From assembly GCA_900549415.1 (NCBI GenBank), contig URNX01000036.1, positions 1-34,675 on the forward strand: a stretch of DNA of 34,675 bases, in the 5' to 3' direction. Below the pieces are notes generated by a model. It was not told where the DNA came from, did not search any database, and saw only the letters and a program-made list of their open reading frames with translations. The stretch is from an uncultured bacterium (GTDB taxonomy: Bacteria > Verrucomicrobiota > Lentisphaeria > Victivallales > UBA1829). Made by a program: the position numbers and the translations under genes. Positions within the stretch are counted from its first letter, which is position 1; every line of letters begins with the position of its first letter. This document shows positions 1 to 8,331 of the stretch, in pieces.

Positions 1-98
1 TGATTTTAATGTTATTGTTTCAAGAGATTCATATTTTTATTTCATGAACCCCCGGACGGAATTTTCCTGTTCCGGAAGCAAAGGGAGAAAATGGTCGA

Positions 99-1031
99 AT
101 GGATGAATATGTGATTCAGACGGAAGGGCTGTCAAAGTGCTACCGCCACTGGTTTTCGCGCGGACCGAAGGCTTTGGACAACCTCTCGATTTCGGTTCCC
201 CGCGGATCCGTGTTCGGATTCCTCGGTCCCAACGGAGCCGGAAAAACAACGACAATCAAGATTCTGATGGATCTGATCAAGCCGACCGAAGGCAGCGCAA
301 CGGTGCTCGGGAAACCCGCGTATGACGTCGAGGTCAAGAAGCGCATCGGCTTCCTGCCCGATTCACCCGCATTCAGCAAACAGCTGACCGCGCGCGAATT
401 CCTTTCGATCTGCGCAAAACTCCTGCGCATTCCCTCGGACATCCGCAACGAAACGATCGAAGAGACGCTTGAGACAGTCAAGATGGCGGATCATGCGAAG
501 GAAAAACTCGGTTCGTTTTCGCGCGGCATGCTTCAGCGTATCGGCGTGGCGCAGGCTCTGCTCAACAAGCCGGAGCTGCTGATTCTCGACGAACCGCTTC
601 TCGGACTCGACCCCTACGGACGTCAGGAATTCAAACAGATTATCATCGAGCAGCAGAAGAAGGGAACGAGCGTGTTCTTCAGCAGCCATATCCTCTCCGA
701 CGTGGAGGAGATCTGTGACCGCATCGCGATTTTGAAGAAGGGGCATCTGCTCTGCACCGGCAAGCTCGACGACCTGCTCGCCGCATCCGGAATCAATGTC
801 GTGATCGCTCCGGGCGCGGACAAGGTGTTCCGCGAACTCATGGTCGACGCCGAAGGCAGCGTGAAGAATCCCGACGGCGGCTGGACGCTTCAGTTCCCGC
901 ATCACGCGACGCACATCAAGGATCGCGTGGAGGAGCTCAAGAAGGAGTTCCCCGACGCCGTGACGCTCTCCGCATCGCGCGAGAAGCTGGAGGATTTCTT
1001 CTTCCGCACCGTGGAAAATGCAAATGTTTAA
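99..1031 (+). CDS. ABC transporter ATP-binding protein (ABC-2 type)
   Basis: This 310-residue protein is an ABC ATPase that would power the permeases encoded just downstream. Visible motifs are Walker A GPNGAGKTT at residues 43-51, the signature FSRGMLQR at 140-147, Walker B LLILDEP at 160-166, the D-loop GLDP and the switch histidine in SSH (H197). The Q-loop position reads GFLPD, as in many ABC-2 exporters and drug/polysaccharide-type ATPases. About 90 residues follow the nucleotide-binding domain as a C-terminal tail, common in this subfamily. The start at 99 follows AAGGGAG at 81-87. It is the first gene of a run of six same-strand genes with short gaps, so it probably serves one or both ABC-2 permeases (1074-1805 and 4102-4911). 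The substrate cannot be read from sequence. Confidence 0.93.
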   Translation: MDEYVIQTEGLSKCYRHWFSRGPKALDNLSISVPRGSVFGFLGPNGAGKTTTIKILMDLIKPTEGSATVLGKPAYDVEVKKRIGFLPDSPAFSKQLTAREFLSICAKLLRIPSDIRNETIEETLETVKMADHAKEKLGSFSRGMLQRIGVAQALLNKPELLILDEPLLGLDPYGRQEFKQIIIEQQKKGTSVFFSSHILSDVEEICDRIAILKKGHLLCTGKLDDLLAASGINVVIAPGADKVFRELMVDAEGSVKNPDGGWTLQFPHHATHIKDRVEELKKEFPDAVTLSASREKLEDFFFRTVENANV

Positions 1032-1073
1032 CAAAAATACCGAAACAAACAAAAACACAAAAAAGGAGACGTT

Positions 1074-1805
1074 ATGAACGAAATCATAACAATCGCCAGC
1101 GGCACCTGGAAAAACGTGCTGCGCATGAAAGTCGTGTACTTTCTCATCTTCTGTGCACTGCTTCTCGTCGCCAGCGCCGTCAACTACGACGTCCTTTCCC
1201 TGGGACTCCACAAAGAGCTGATGATTGACGTTGCTCTTGTGCTCAACTCCATTGCCGCGCTGCTGGTGGTGATCTCGCTGACGTTCGAGATTCCGAAGGA
1301 GCTGCGCGAAGGCGTGGCGTCCACTCTGCTGGCAAAGCCGCTGGGTCGCTTCCAGTATCTGCTGGGCAAGATGATCGGCTGCATGGTTACGGGCGCGGTG
1401 ATTTGCGCGCTGATCGCAGTCGGTTCGTTCATCGTCTTCAACATTGCGTTCGGTCAGCGTATTGACCTGGCGATGTTCCAGTCTCACCTGCTCCTCATTC
1501 TGGCTTTGATCCCGATGTCGGCGCTCGGCGTGCTGTTCGCGGTGATTCTGCCGGAAGTGATCGCGCCGATCATTACGGTCGTGGTCGTCTGGTTCGCGTT
1601 CTCGACGAAATGTCTTGCGAACATCTGGGGCGTTTACGGCGGACTTCTTCCGGACCTCGACCTCTTCAACTTCAAGGCGAACGCGGTCTACCAGGTCAAT
1701 ATTCCGTGGATGTACGTCCTGCTCGTCGCGGTGTGGGGCATCTGCTATGCGGCATTCGCTCTCTCCCTCGCCAGCATTGTCTTTGAACGCAAAGACATCA
1801 AGTAA
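1074..1805 (+). CDS. ABC-2 type transporter permease
   Basis: A 243-residue integral membrane protein with about six hydrophobic segments, the first near residues 17-37. The cytoplasmic loop contains KELREGVASTLLAKPLGRF, which resembles the loop seen in ABC-2 permeases of the NosY/GldF kind, where it contacts the ATPase (family knowledge). The second permease of the operon (4102-4911) has the parallel stretch ILSKPVGRLRYLAGKF, so the two look like distant paralogues that might form a heterodimer. The gap to the ATPase gene is 42 bp and AAGGAG precedes the start. The role as transport partner of the ATPase is inferred from family and position. Confidence 0.85.
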   Translation: MNEIITIASGTWKNVLRMKVVYFLIFCALLLVASAVNYDVLSLGLHKELMIDVALVLNSIAALLVVISLTFEIPKELREGVASTLLAKPLGRFQYLLGKMIGCMVTGAVICALIAVGSFIVFNIAFGQRIDLAMFQSHLLLILALIPMSALGVLFAVILPEVIAPIITVVVVWFAFSTKCLANIWGVYGGLLPDLDLFNFKANAVYQVNIPWMYVLLVAVWGICYAAFALSLASIVFERKDIK

Positions 1806-1819
1806 TAAGGAGCATCAGA

Positions 1820-2773
1820 ATGAAAAGACTTCCGATTTACATTGTCGTTATGATCGCGGCTTTTATAGCGGCTTCCTTCCTTTCCGCGAAGCTGAATAAA
1901 GAGCAGCTCAAATTCGCCCCGGAAAAAGCGACTCTTTCCGGCACCCCGATCGCGGGCTTCCACAAGTTCGCCTCCGACGTCCAGTGGATGCGCCTGGTCA
2001 ACTACCTCGGTTCGCTCCAGACGGTCGACGAATCCAACGTCGGCGATGTCTCCGCGAAACTGCAGGAACTCGTCGGACTCGATTCGAATCTTGAGAAGAT
2101 TTACAAGGACGGCGCAATGCTGATCTCCATCGCGGATCCCGCGAAGACCATCGAGTTCCTCAACACCGCCTGCAAGAACGAATATCTCAAGAACAACTGG
2201 CAGATTCCGTTCTACGCCGGCTATGTCATGATGTACAACGTCAAACCCGCCAACTACGACGAGGCTGTCCGCTTCTTCGAAATGGCGATGAAGCGTTCCG
2301 GCAGCGACAGCGGCGCAACCCATGTCGTCAGCAGCTTCTTCCGCGCCAAAGCCAAAGGTCTCGTTCAGAAGAACATTGTGAAGGATGAGCGCGTCGCTCT
2401 GCTTCAGGTTCTCTTTGAAGAGTGGGACAAGAATCAGAAGACCGGTGCAGAGAACGGCGGACGCGACACCGCGTACAACCAGAACCTGAATGACCGTCTC
2501 ATCAAGGCTCTGAAGGACGTCAAGGTCGCTTCCGACGACTACACTCCGACCGCCGAGGGCAAAGCTCTGGCCGACAAGGTCATTGCCCGCGTGTTCGATA
2601 AAGCGCACATCTGCTCCAACTGCACCGCAGCTTATGCGGCGGGCGAGAAGTTCTGCGCCTCCTGCGGCAAGCCGGTTCAGGTTTGGGGACTCTGCAAAGT
2701 TGCATCCTGCAAGGCTCCGCTCAAGGGCGGTTCCGCAGCCTTCTGCAGCACCTGCGGAGCGAAGCAGAACTGA
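1820..2773 (+). CDS. Single-span helical protein with C-terminal zinc ribbons
   Basis: I do not recognise a named family for this 317-residue protein. Residues 5-22 form one hydrophobic segment preceded by Lys-Arg, predicting an N-in/C-out anchor or uncleaved signal. Residues 45-200 are helical and look like TPR-type repeats, for example the YDEAVRFFEMAMK stretch. The C-terminus carries two zinc-ribbon-like Cys sets: C265-x2-C268 with C279-x2-C282, and C292-x4-C297 with C309-x2-C312. The gene starts 14 bp after the first permease, with AAGGAG ahead of the ATG, and its stop overlaps the next start by one base. Its place between permease genes suggests a membrane-attached partner of the transporter. 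If the topology is right, the zinc ribbons would lie outside the cytoplasm, which is unusual. Confidence 0.8.
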   Translation: MKRLPIYIVVMIAAFIAASFLSAKLNKEQLKFAPEKATLSGTPIAGFHKFASDVQWMRLVNYLGSLQTVDESNVGDVSAKLQELVGLDSNLEKIYKDGAMLISIADPAKTIEFLNTACKNEYLKNNWQIPFYAGYVMMYNVKPANYDEAVRFFEMAMKRSGSDSGATHVVSSFFRAKAKGLVQKNIVKDERVALLQVLFEEWDKNQKTGAENGGRDTAYNQNLNDRLIKALKDVKVASDDYTPTAEGKALADKVIARVFDKAHICSNCTAAYAAGEKFCASCGKPVQVWGLCKVASCKAPLKGGSAAFCSTCGAKQN

Positions 2774-4101
2774 TGTTTTCCGGAAAGAAAACAGCTACGC
2801 GTCACAGAACCGCCACCATTGCGATGGCGGCGGTTCTGGTCGTCTCCCTTGCCGGATATTTTATTTCCGAAAAGGTTCTCCGCACCGCGATGCTCAAGCC
2901 GATCAAGCGTGAAAAAGTCGATTTCGCCAAAGTCCTCGACTGGTTGCCGCCTAAGGCGAAAGCCGAACTTGAATACCGCGCCCGTTATCTTGCCCTTCGT
3001 CAGAAATACGACGAAGCGCAGAGCAAAGAAGACAAGCTCAGCACCGCATATGCACTCGCCTGTCATACTCGCGACATGGACGAGCACAATACCCTCATGC
3101 TTCAATTTATCGACAATCCCGCATATGCCGGGATGAAAAATCTCTATCTGCCTTATATGCGGATGCTTCGCGACCCGAAGAATCCGAAAGCAATCTCCAT
3201 TCAGAAATATTATGAATTCATCAACACTCTGACCGATCCTGAACAGATTTACCTTGCGTGGCGCGACGGACGCGACCGTCTCGGGCGGCTCGGTCTGCGC
3301 GATCTGCATATCGTTCACGCCGAATTCCTTCTTCCGCTGCTCGACAAGCCGACGGAAACCTACTTCTTCCGCGAATACGCCTGGCAGTTCGAGAACTTGC
3401 GGAACAATGCGAGACGCATTGTCGGCGACATCGACAAGCGCATCGCCCGTCAAATCGCCCGTCCCGGCGAAGCCGAATACGGCGTGCGCATGAGAAGAGC
3501 CGCAGAAAAGGCGGAACAGTACCGCCAGTTCATTCAGCGCAGCTGGACAACCTACAACAATCTCCGGGATTACAACAACATCCTCGCCCGCCGCGCGGCT
3601 TTTGAAAAGACCGCGCCGGAGAAGAAACTGGATGCGGCAATCGCTCTGCTGCGTCAGGACCGCACGCCGTCCGCGCGCCGCGCCGTCGTCGAAGCGCTCC
3701 GCAAAGATCCGAAGTTCCGCGACGACCCGAAGATGGCGACGCTTTACGCGCTGCTCGCGGATGACATGGATTTCGTCGATGAAGTTCTGCATCCGTATCT
3801 TGAGACGGCGAAAGACCCGGTTCTGGTTTACCGCACGTGGCGGGAAGTGTGCAAGCGGATCAACGCCGTGTCGCTTTCCGCTCACCGGAAGCTGGATGTG
3901 CTGCTGCCTCTGATGAATGTGCCGCTTGAAAAGATTCCGTTCCGGGATTATGAAGCAGTTTACGACCTGATCGAGCGCTGTGCGATTTTTGAAAACGACC
4001 GCGACCTTGTTTCCCGTGTCCGGGAGCGCCTTGAGGAATTGAAAAAGAAACCGTCGTATTACCGCTGGAATAATGAGCGGAAGAAACAGGAGGCAAAATA
4101 A
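2773..4101 (+). CDS. Single-span helical protein of unknown function
   Basis: A 442-residue protein with one hydrophobic segment at about residues 13-31 (after GKKTATRHRT), then a long charged, predominantly helical region with no recognised enzyme motif. The frame is open further upstream, but the ATG at 2773 overlaps the previous stop (TGATG), which fits translational coupling, so I chose it. The general build (basic N-terminus, one membrane helix, helical extracytoplasmic body) matches the preceding 317-residue protein without its zinc ribbons. A pair of such proteins between two permease genes suggests accessory subunits of the same transporter. This is inference from context; no substrate-binding fold is evident. 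Confidence 0.8.
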   Translation: MFSGKKTATRHRTATIAMAAVLVVSLAGYFISEKVLRTAMLKPIKREKVDFAKVLDWLPPKAKAELEYRARYLALRQKYDEAQSKEDKLSTAYALACHTRDMDEHNTLMLQFIDNPAYAGMKNLYLPYMRMLRDPKNPKAISIQKYYEFINTLTDPEQIYLAWRDGRDRLGRLGLRDLHIVHAEFLLPLLDKPTETYFFREYAWQFENLRNNARRIVGDIDKRIARQIARPGEAEYGVRMRRAAEKAEQYRQFIQRSWTTYNNLRDYNNILARRAAFEKTAPEKKLDAAIALLRQDRTPSARRAVVEALRKDPKFRDDPKMATLYALLADDMDFVDEVLHPYLETAKDPVLVYRTWREVCKRINAVSLSAHRKLDVLLPLMNVPLEKIPFRDYEAVYDLIERCAIFENDRDLVSRVRERLEELKKKPSYYRWNNERKKQEAK

Positions 4102-4911
4102 ATGTGGGCGATTGCACAGTTTTCCCTTTTGAAAATGCGTGAATCGGCGTTTTACATGCTGATGATTGTCGCCGCGGTAATCTGTCTGTTCACGAATTCC
4201 GCCGATCCGGTGACGGAGCAGGTGGCGCGCGGATCGCTCTTTTCCTATGCGTTCTCCGGAAGCACAGGGGCTCCTTCCATTGCGATGGGGTCGTGCGTTG
4301 CGCTGATCATCAGTATCCTGATTTCCTCGTTCTACGGTTCCTCGGAAATTCCGTCGGACATCAATTCGGGCGTGATTCTGATCATTCTTTCCAAACCGGT
4401 GGGGCGGCTCCGCTATCTGGCGGGGAAGTTCACCGCAATTGTAATCATGGCGTATGCAATTTTCATTTTCCTTCAGATTGTGCTGTTTGCATCGAGCAAA
4501 TTCTTTGGCTTCGGCGTGGTTCCGTACAACTCGGTGCAGATGGCGCTGCGGCAGCTGATTCCCGCACTGATTCTGCTTCCGCTGATTGCGGCGAACATCA
4601 CCTTCTCGATCGCCGCAGGTGCGCTGGGGGCGATGATTTTTACCGCACTGTATCTGATTTTCTGCGTGGTGATGGCGTTCCTGCCGCTTGCGATGTCGCT
4701 TTTCCCGGACGGCATGATTCCGTTTGCGGATACGCTGCTGTTTGCGGTTCACTATGCGTTCCTGAATCCGCTGTTCTACTTCCATGACATGGCAGTCGGC
4801 ACGGGACCGCTGATTGCACTGACCTGCTATTCCGTCTCCGTTTCGGCGCTGTTCCTGCTGCTCTCCGTCTACATGCTGTTTACGACGGATCTGAACACGA
4901 ATACACGCTGA
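4102..4911 (+). CDS. ABC-2 type transporter permease (second copy)
   Basis: A 269-residue membrane protein with about six hydrophobic segments (near residues 17-30, 62-77, 106-130, 150-172, 174-200 and 240-262). The cytoplasmic loop SSEIPSDINSGVILIILSKPVGRLRYLAGKF parallels that of the permease at 1074-1805, supporting a paralogous pair. The gene begins directly after the previous stop codon and has AGGAGG at 4089-4094 or immediately before. No second ATPase gene lies in the operon, so both permeases may share the ATPase at 99-1031. Its function as exporter, importer or mechanotransmission complex cannot be decided from sequence. Confidence 0.82.
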   Translation: MWAIAQFSLLKMRESAFYMLMIVAAVICLFTNSADPVTEQVARGSLFSYAFSGSTGAPSIAMGSCVALIISILISSFYGSSEIPSDINSGVILIILSKPVGRLRYLAGKFTAIVIMAYAIFIFLQIVLFASSKFFGFGVVPYNSVQMALRQLIPALILLPLIAANITFSIAAGALGAMIFTALYLIFCVVMAFLPLAMSLFPDGMIPFADTLLFAVHYAFLNPLFYFHDMAVGTGPLIALTCYSVSVSALFLLLSVYMLFTTDLNTNTR

Positions 4912-4913
4912 CG

Positions 4914-6101
4914 ATGACTGAGACTGTTTCGCACGAGGATTCGCCCGCCCGGCAGATCCTCCGCCGTTTTTTCGCCAATCGCGCCGCCGTAACCGGACTT
5001 GTTCTGATTCTGCTGATGCTGGCGACGGCGGTGTTTGCTCCGCTGCTCGCCAATGAGCGTCCGCTCCTGACTGTTCTTCACGGTTCCTGGAACTTCCCGG
5101 CATTCCGCGGACTTTTCACAACGCGCAGCCCGGAAGTGTTCATCGAGCTGGGTTTCAACGCGCTTCTGCTTTACGTCCCGGTCGTCATTCTGATTCTGCT
5201 GGTTTTGAGGCGGAAACCGCGTGTCTGGAAAAGTGCCGGACTTTTGACGGGTGGAATTCTGATTTTGACGGTTTTCATTTTTCAACCCGTCAAATTTGAC
5301 GGAACGGACTGGCGGAGCGAGTCGGCGCGCATCCGTTCGGAGGGCGGATTCGTGCTCAATGCACCGGTCCCATACGGACCTTTTGAGACAATCGGTACTC
5401 CGTATGAGCCTCCGTCAAAAGCTCACTGGTTTGGGGTCGATCACTCGGGACGCGACGTGGCGGCGCGAATGGTTTACGGTGCCCGCGTTTCAACGGCCGT
5501 CGGTTTTCTCGCGACGGCAATTTCAATGGTGATCGGCACATTTCTCGGACTTTTCGCGGGATACCGCGGGGGAAAGACCGATTTGCTGGTGATGCGTCTC
5601 GTCGAGATCGAGATCTGTTTCCCGACGTTCCTTCTTCTGCTGATTCTGATGTCGATCATGCTGGATTACGACTGCCGTCAGTCGATTCTGCTGGTGATTC
5701 TTGTGATCGGCTTTACGGGCGGCTGGCCGGGGCTGTGCTGTCTGGTGCGCGGGGAGACACTGAAACAGCGGGCAATGCCGTACATTTCCGCAGCGGAGAC
5801 GCTGGGAGTGCCGACGCGGCGGATTCTGCTGCTGCATCTTCTGCCGAACGTGTCGGGACCGATTTTCGTGACGTTTACGTTCAATGTCGCCGGGGCGATT
5901 CTTGCGGAGAGCTCGCTGAGCTTTCTCGGATTCGGTGTTCAGGATCCGGCGGCGAGCTGGGGGGAGCTGCTGCGGCAGGCGTTCCCCGATCCGGTGTCGT
6001 ACTGGCATCTCACGCTCTGGCCGGGGCTTGCGATTTTCCTTGCGGTCTGTGCATTCAATTTTGCGGGAGAGGGGCTCCGGAAAGCCGTTTCACCCGAATA
6101 A
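4914..6101 (+). CDS. OppC/DppC-like ABC transporter permease with extra membrane helices
   Basis: A 395-residue permease of the binding-protein-dependent peptide/nickel type. Residues 172-193 carry the hallmark WFGVDHSGRDVAARMVYGAR, matching the 'GTDelGRDvlsRllyGaR' block of the OppC/DppC family, and residues 292-312 hold the EAA loop (AAETLGVPTRRILLLHLLPN). After the usual first helix (about 24-46) there are two additional hydrophobic segments (about 80-98 and 108-125) not typical of OppC, making it longer than the usual 280-300 residues. It starts 2 bp after the preceding permease stop and closes the operon. No OppB, OppD/F or substrate-binding gene is adjacent in the window, so its partners must lie elsewhere or before position 1. 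Confidence 0.88.
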   Translation: MTETVSHEDSPARQILRRFFANRAAVTGLVLILLMLATAVFAPLLANERPLLTVLHGSWNFPAFRGLFTTRSPEVFIELGFNALLLYVPVVILILLVLRRKPRVWKSAGLLTGGILILTVFIFQPVKFDGTDWRSESARIRSEGGFVLNAPVPYGPFETIGTPYEPPSKAHWFGVDHSGRDVAARMVYGARVSTAVGFLATAISMVIGTFLGLFAGYRGGKTDLLVMRLVEIEICFPTFLLLLILMSIMLDYDCRQSILLVILVIGFTGGWPGLCCLVRGETLKQRAMPYISAAETLGVPTRRILLLHLLPNVSGPIFVTFTFNVAGAILAESSLSFLGFGVQDPAASWGELLRQAFPDPVSYWHLTLWPGLAIFLAVCAFNFAGEGLRKAVSPE

Positions 6102-6148
6102 TTAAGATATTTATCGGAGAAAAACCTTTTTTTCGCACTTTCTGGGGG

Positions 6149-6177
6149 TTGCCAAAAACGGGTTTATGTGGTATAAT
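6149..6177 (+). promoter_or_regulatory. Promoter for the secreted 461-residue protein
   Basis: TTGCCA at 6149-6154 and TATAAT at 6172-6177 are separated by 17 bp, and TGG just before the -10 gives an extended -10 (TGnTATAAT). The leader that follows contains a short inverted repeat TCGCAA/TTGCGA (6201-6206 and 6217-6222) before the AGGA ribosome site at 6231. The spacing and consensus match are strong for a sigma-70-type promoter. Confidence 0.8.
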
Positions 6178-6246
6178 ATATTCAAGTGTAACTTTAACAG
6201 TCGCAATAAATAAAGGTTGCGATGAATTTCAGGACAGGATAGAGAC

Positions 6247-7632
6247 ATGAATCGTATTTATTGCACAACAGTTCTGGCGGTGGCGGCGCTTTTCGTTTTT
6301 CCGATGGAACTTTCCGCGCAGGCAAAAAAGAACACAGCGGTGAAGTCGGTCGGAATGAGAATCAAATACACCGCGCCGTCTTCCGATAAAACGCTTGCGG
6401 TTTCTCTTGCAAAGTATGACTTTATCGAACGCGTGCTCCGCGCCCATATCGTGGCCGGCGAGGATATCTGGAACAAGGATGTCGCCAACACAATTCTGGG
6501 AGACGTGGCGACGGAGATCCCGTTCAAGCCGTCCGCACCGCTGGACAAGCGGAGCAAGAAGGAGCTGCGGCTTGCAGCGGAACGGAAAATCTCGAAGCAG
6601 TTCCCGAAGTCGCTCGCTCAGTACAAAAAGGAGCTGACGGAGGAGGCGGAACGGCGTTTTACCCATTACAATCTGCGTGACAATATCCGCATCCGCTACC
6701 GCCGCGGGCCGCACATTTACCAGGTCTCCGGAATCTACTACTCGCTTTCGCCGGACCGCCGGGTCGTACGGATCGGAAGCCGCGTCATTCCCTACATCGA
6801 CGTGCTTCCGGAGGATCAGGAAAAGATTGACATCCAGGTCTGCGAAGCCAAGCGCGCGGATTTCGTCAACACCCGTTACGAAGATTACCGTCAGCGCCGC
6901 CGCGACGCCTTCATGCGCGCGTTCAACGAGATTCAGGATGCGCAGGACAACGCCAATGAAAAGGCGGGGTACATCAGCTTCCTCGACCGCTGGTATACGG
7001 CGGAGGAACTCACGTGGCAGAAGATCAACACCGAGCGTCAGAAAATTTCCGCGGAGAACAAGAACAGCAAGGATGCCGCCGAGCTTCTCGTGTTCGATAC
7101 GCCGGATGAGAACACTCTGAGAGAGAAAATCAAAGAGAACAAGAAAAATGTCGCCGATCTTACAGGTGTGGATTCCGACCAGGGATACGCTTCGGCATTT
7201 TGGGGATTCACGCGCGGCGAAGCGCGCCTCGCACTCAAATTCGACAACTTCAGCCCGATGGCGACAAAAGAATACGACTACTTCGTCACGCCGAACCGTC
7301 AGATCCGGAACGTGCAGTTCGACTACATTGACAACCGCCTTTCCCGCGTCATCATCTTCTACATGCGCGTGAACTTCAACGACTATGAGAAGCTGAAAGA
7401 ACAGCTTGCCGCAATCTATGGGGAGGACGATTTCAAACGGGCTTTCCCGCGTGACCCGCGCAACCGCGACCGTCTCCGTCCGCACACGTGGACCGGCAAA
7501 ACGACGGTGGTTCATCTCTCCATCAACTTCAATGAAGAGGAAGACATCATCAGCGGAGTGACGGTTGTCAAGGAGAAAGTCGGTGCATACAATGCGAAGA
7601 CGACTCTGACAAAGGATCACCAGAAGAAATAA
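6247..7632 (+). CDS. Secreted protein of unknown function
   Basis: A 461-residue protein with a clear Sec signal peptide: N-terminal MNRIYC, hydrophobic core at about 8-18 and a likely signal peptidase I site after AQA (residue 26). The mature part is charged, with a long helical stretch around residues 205-305 rich in Lys, Glu, Arg and Asn, and a C-terminal third containing an alternating hydrophobic, beta-like pattern (about 320-450). I recognise no catalytic motif or family. It has its own strong promoter at 6149-6177 and converges with the gene at 7651-8331, leaving 18 bp between the stop codons. It appears to be monocistronic. Confidence 0.82.
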   Translation: MNRIYCTTVLAVAALFVFPMELSAQAKKNTAVKSVGMRIKYTAPSSDKTLAVSLAKYDFIERVLRAHIVAGEDIWNKDVANTILGDVATEIPFKPSAPLDKRSKKELRLAAERKISKQFPKSLAQYKKELTEEAERRFTHYNLRDNIRIRYRRGPHIYQVSGIYYSLSPDRRVVRIGSRVIPYIDVLPEDQEKIDIQVCEAKRADFVNTRYEDYRQRRRDAFMRAFNEIQDAQDNANEKAGYISFLDRWYTAEELTWQKINTERQKISAENKNSKDAAELLVFDTPDENTLREKIKENKKNVADLTGVDSDQGYASAFWGFTRGEARLALKFDNFSPMATKEYDYFVTPNRQIRNVQFDYIDNRLSRVIIFYMRVNFNDYEKLKEQLAAIYGEDDFKRAFPRDPRNRDRLRPHTWTGKTTVVHLSINFNEEEDIISGVTVVKEKVGAYNAKTTLTKDHQKK

Positions 7633-7650
7633 AAGCAGCTGATCCGCAGT

Positions 7651-8331
7651 TTACCGGGGCTTCCGTTTCGAGTTTTTTGAGCGGAAGTCCTGAATTTTTT
7701 TCGGCGGTTCGAACTTCGGAATGATTCCGCGTCTCGGCTGTTTCACCACAACCGAGACGGTGTTGGGCTCGCCGGCGCGTACCCGGAACGAGGTGACAAC
7801 GGGACTGTCGTGATTCACAAGACACGCGGGCGACTTATCACGTCCGCCGTCAATGTAAAACTCGGCGCGGTGCTGCAGAATCCATTTATCGGGACGATAT
7901 ACTTCCGGCTGGCGTTCGGAATAGCTGGAGAAGTCTCCGTTTTCGAGGAGTTTCCCGTTAAGGCGGACCGAATCAACCATGACCCAGGGGCGCAGTTCAT
8001 CTTCCTTGCGCCAGAGCCCGCTGATGCGGATCCAGACTTCGCCGGAGCGGTTGGGTACGAACGTGACGGAGTATTCGGTCCATTCCTCTCGCAGCGGCTC
8101 TTTGCCTGCAGCGGTGATGACGAAGCGCGCATCGTCGCGGTACCAGCTGGAATTATGGACATTGGATTCCTTCTGCGGGAGACCTTTGAGGACAATGCGG
8201 TCCGGGATGGCGTTGATATCGATCCGGAAATAGGAACGGGTGTCCTTTTCCGGAATTTTGTTCTGCGCTCCGAGGAGAGCGGCGCAGCAGAGGATGGCGA
8301 TGGTGAGCTTATTTCGGATTGAAGATGCCAT
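7651..8331 (-). CDS. Secreted beta-sandwich (galactose-binding-like) protein
   Basis: A 226-residue protein with a signal peptide (hydrophobic segment about 9-21, likely cut near LLGA-Q). The mature part shows a pattern typical of galactose-binding-like/CBM-type beta-sandwiches: WTEYSVTFVPN followed by GEVWIRISGLW, then a VMVDSVRLNG strand and an NGDF signature before a DKW element. Such domains usually bind carbohydrate or help fold secreted proteins (family knowledge). No catalytic residues are visible, and the basic C-terminal tail (last 15 residues) is unusual. Its start overlaps the end of the upstream lipoprotein gene by 23 bp, so the two are probably translated together. Confidence 0.75.
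   Translation of the reverse strand: MASSIRNKLTIAILCCAALLGAQNKIPEKDTRSYFRIDINAIPDRIVLKGLPQKESNVHNSSWYRDDARFVITAAGKEPLREEWTEYSVTFVPNRSGEVWIRISGLWRKEDELRPWVMVDSVRLNGKLLENGDFSSYSERQPEVYRPDKWILQHRAEFYIDGGRDKSPACLVNHDSPVVTSFRVRAGEPNTVSVVVKQPRRGIIPKFEPPKKIQDFRSKNSKRKPR

Noticed and set aside
15..44. Possible promoter ahead of the first ABC gene (TTGTTT with TATTTC at 18 bp).
   Set aside because: Both boxes are weak, and the region upstream of the window is unknown, so the operon may start earlier.
6102..6148. Possible terminator after the OppC-like gene (CCTTTTTTTCGC run).
   Set aside because: There is a T-run but no convincing GC-rich stem before it.
7633..7720. Weak inverted repeat between the convergent genes at 6247 and 7651 (CTTCCG/CGGAAG around T-run).
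   Set aside because: It lies inside the coding end of the minus-strand gene and has only six pairs, so a terminator cannot be supported.
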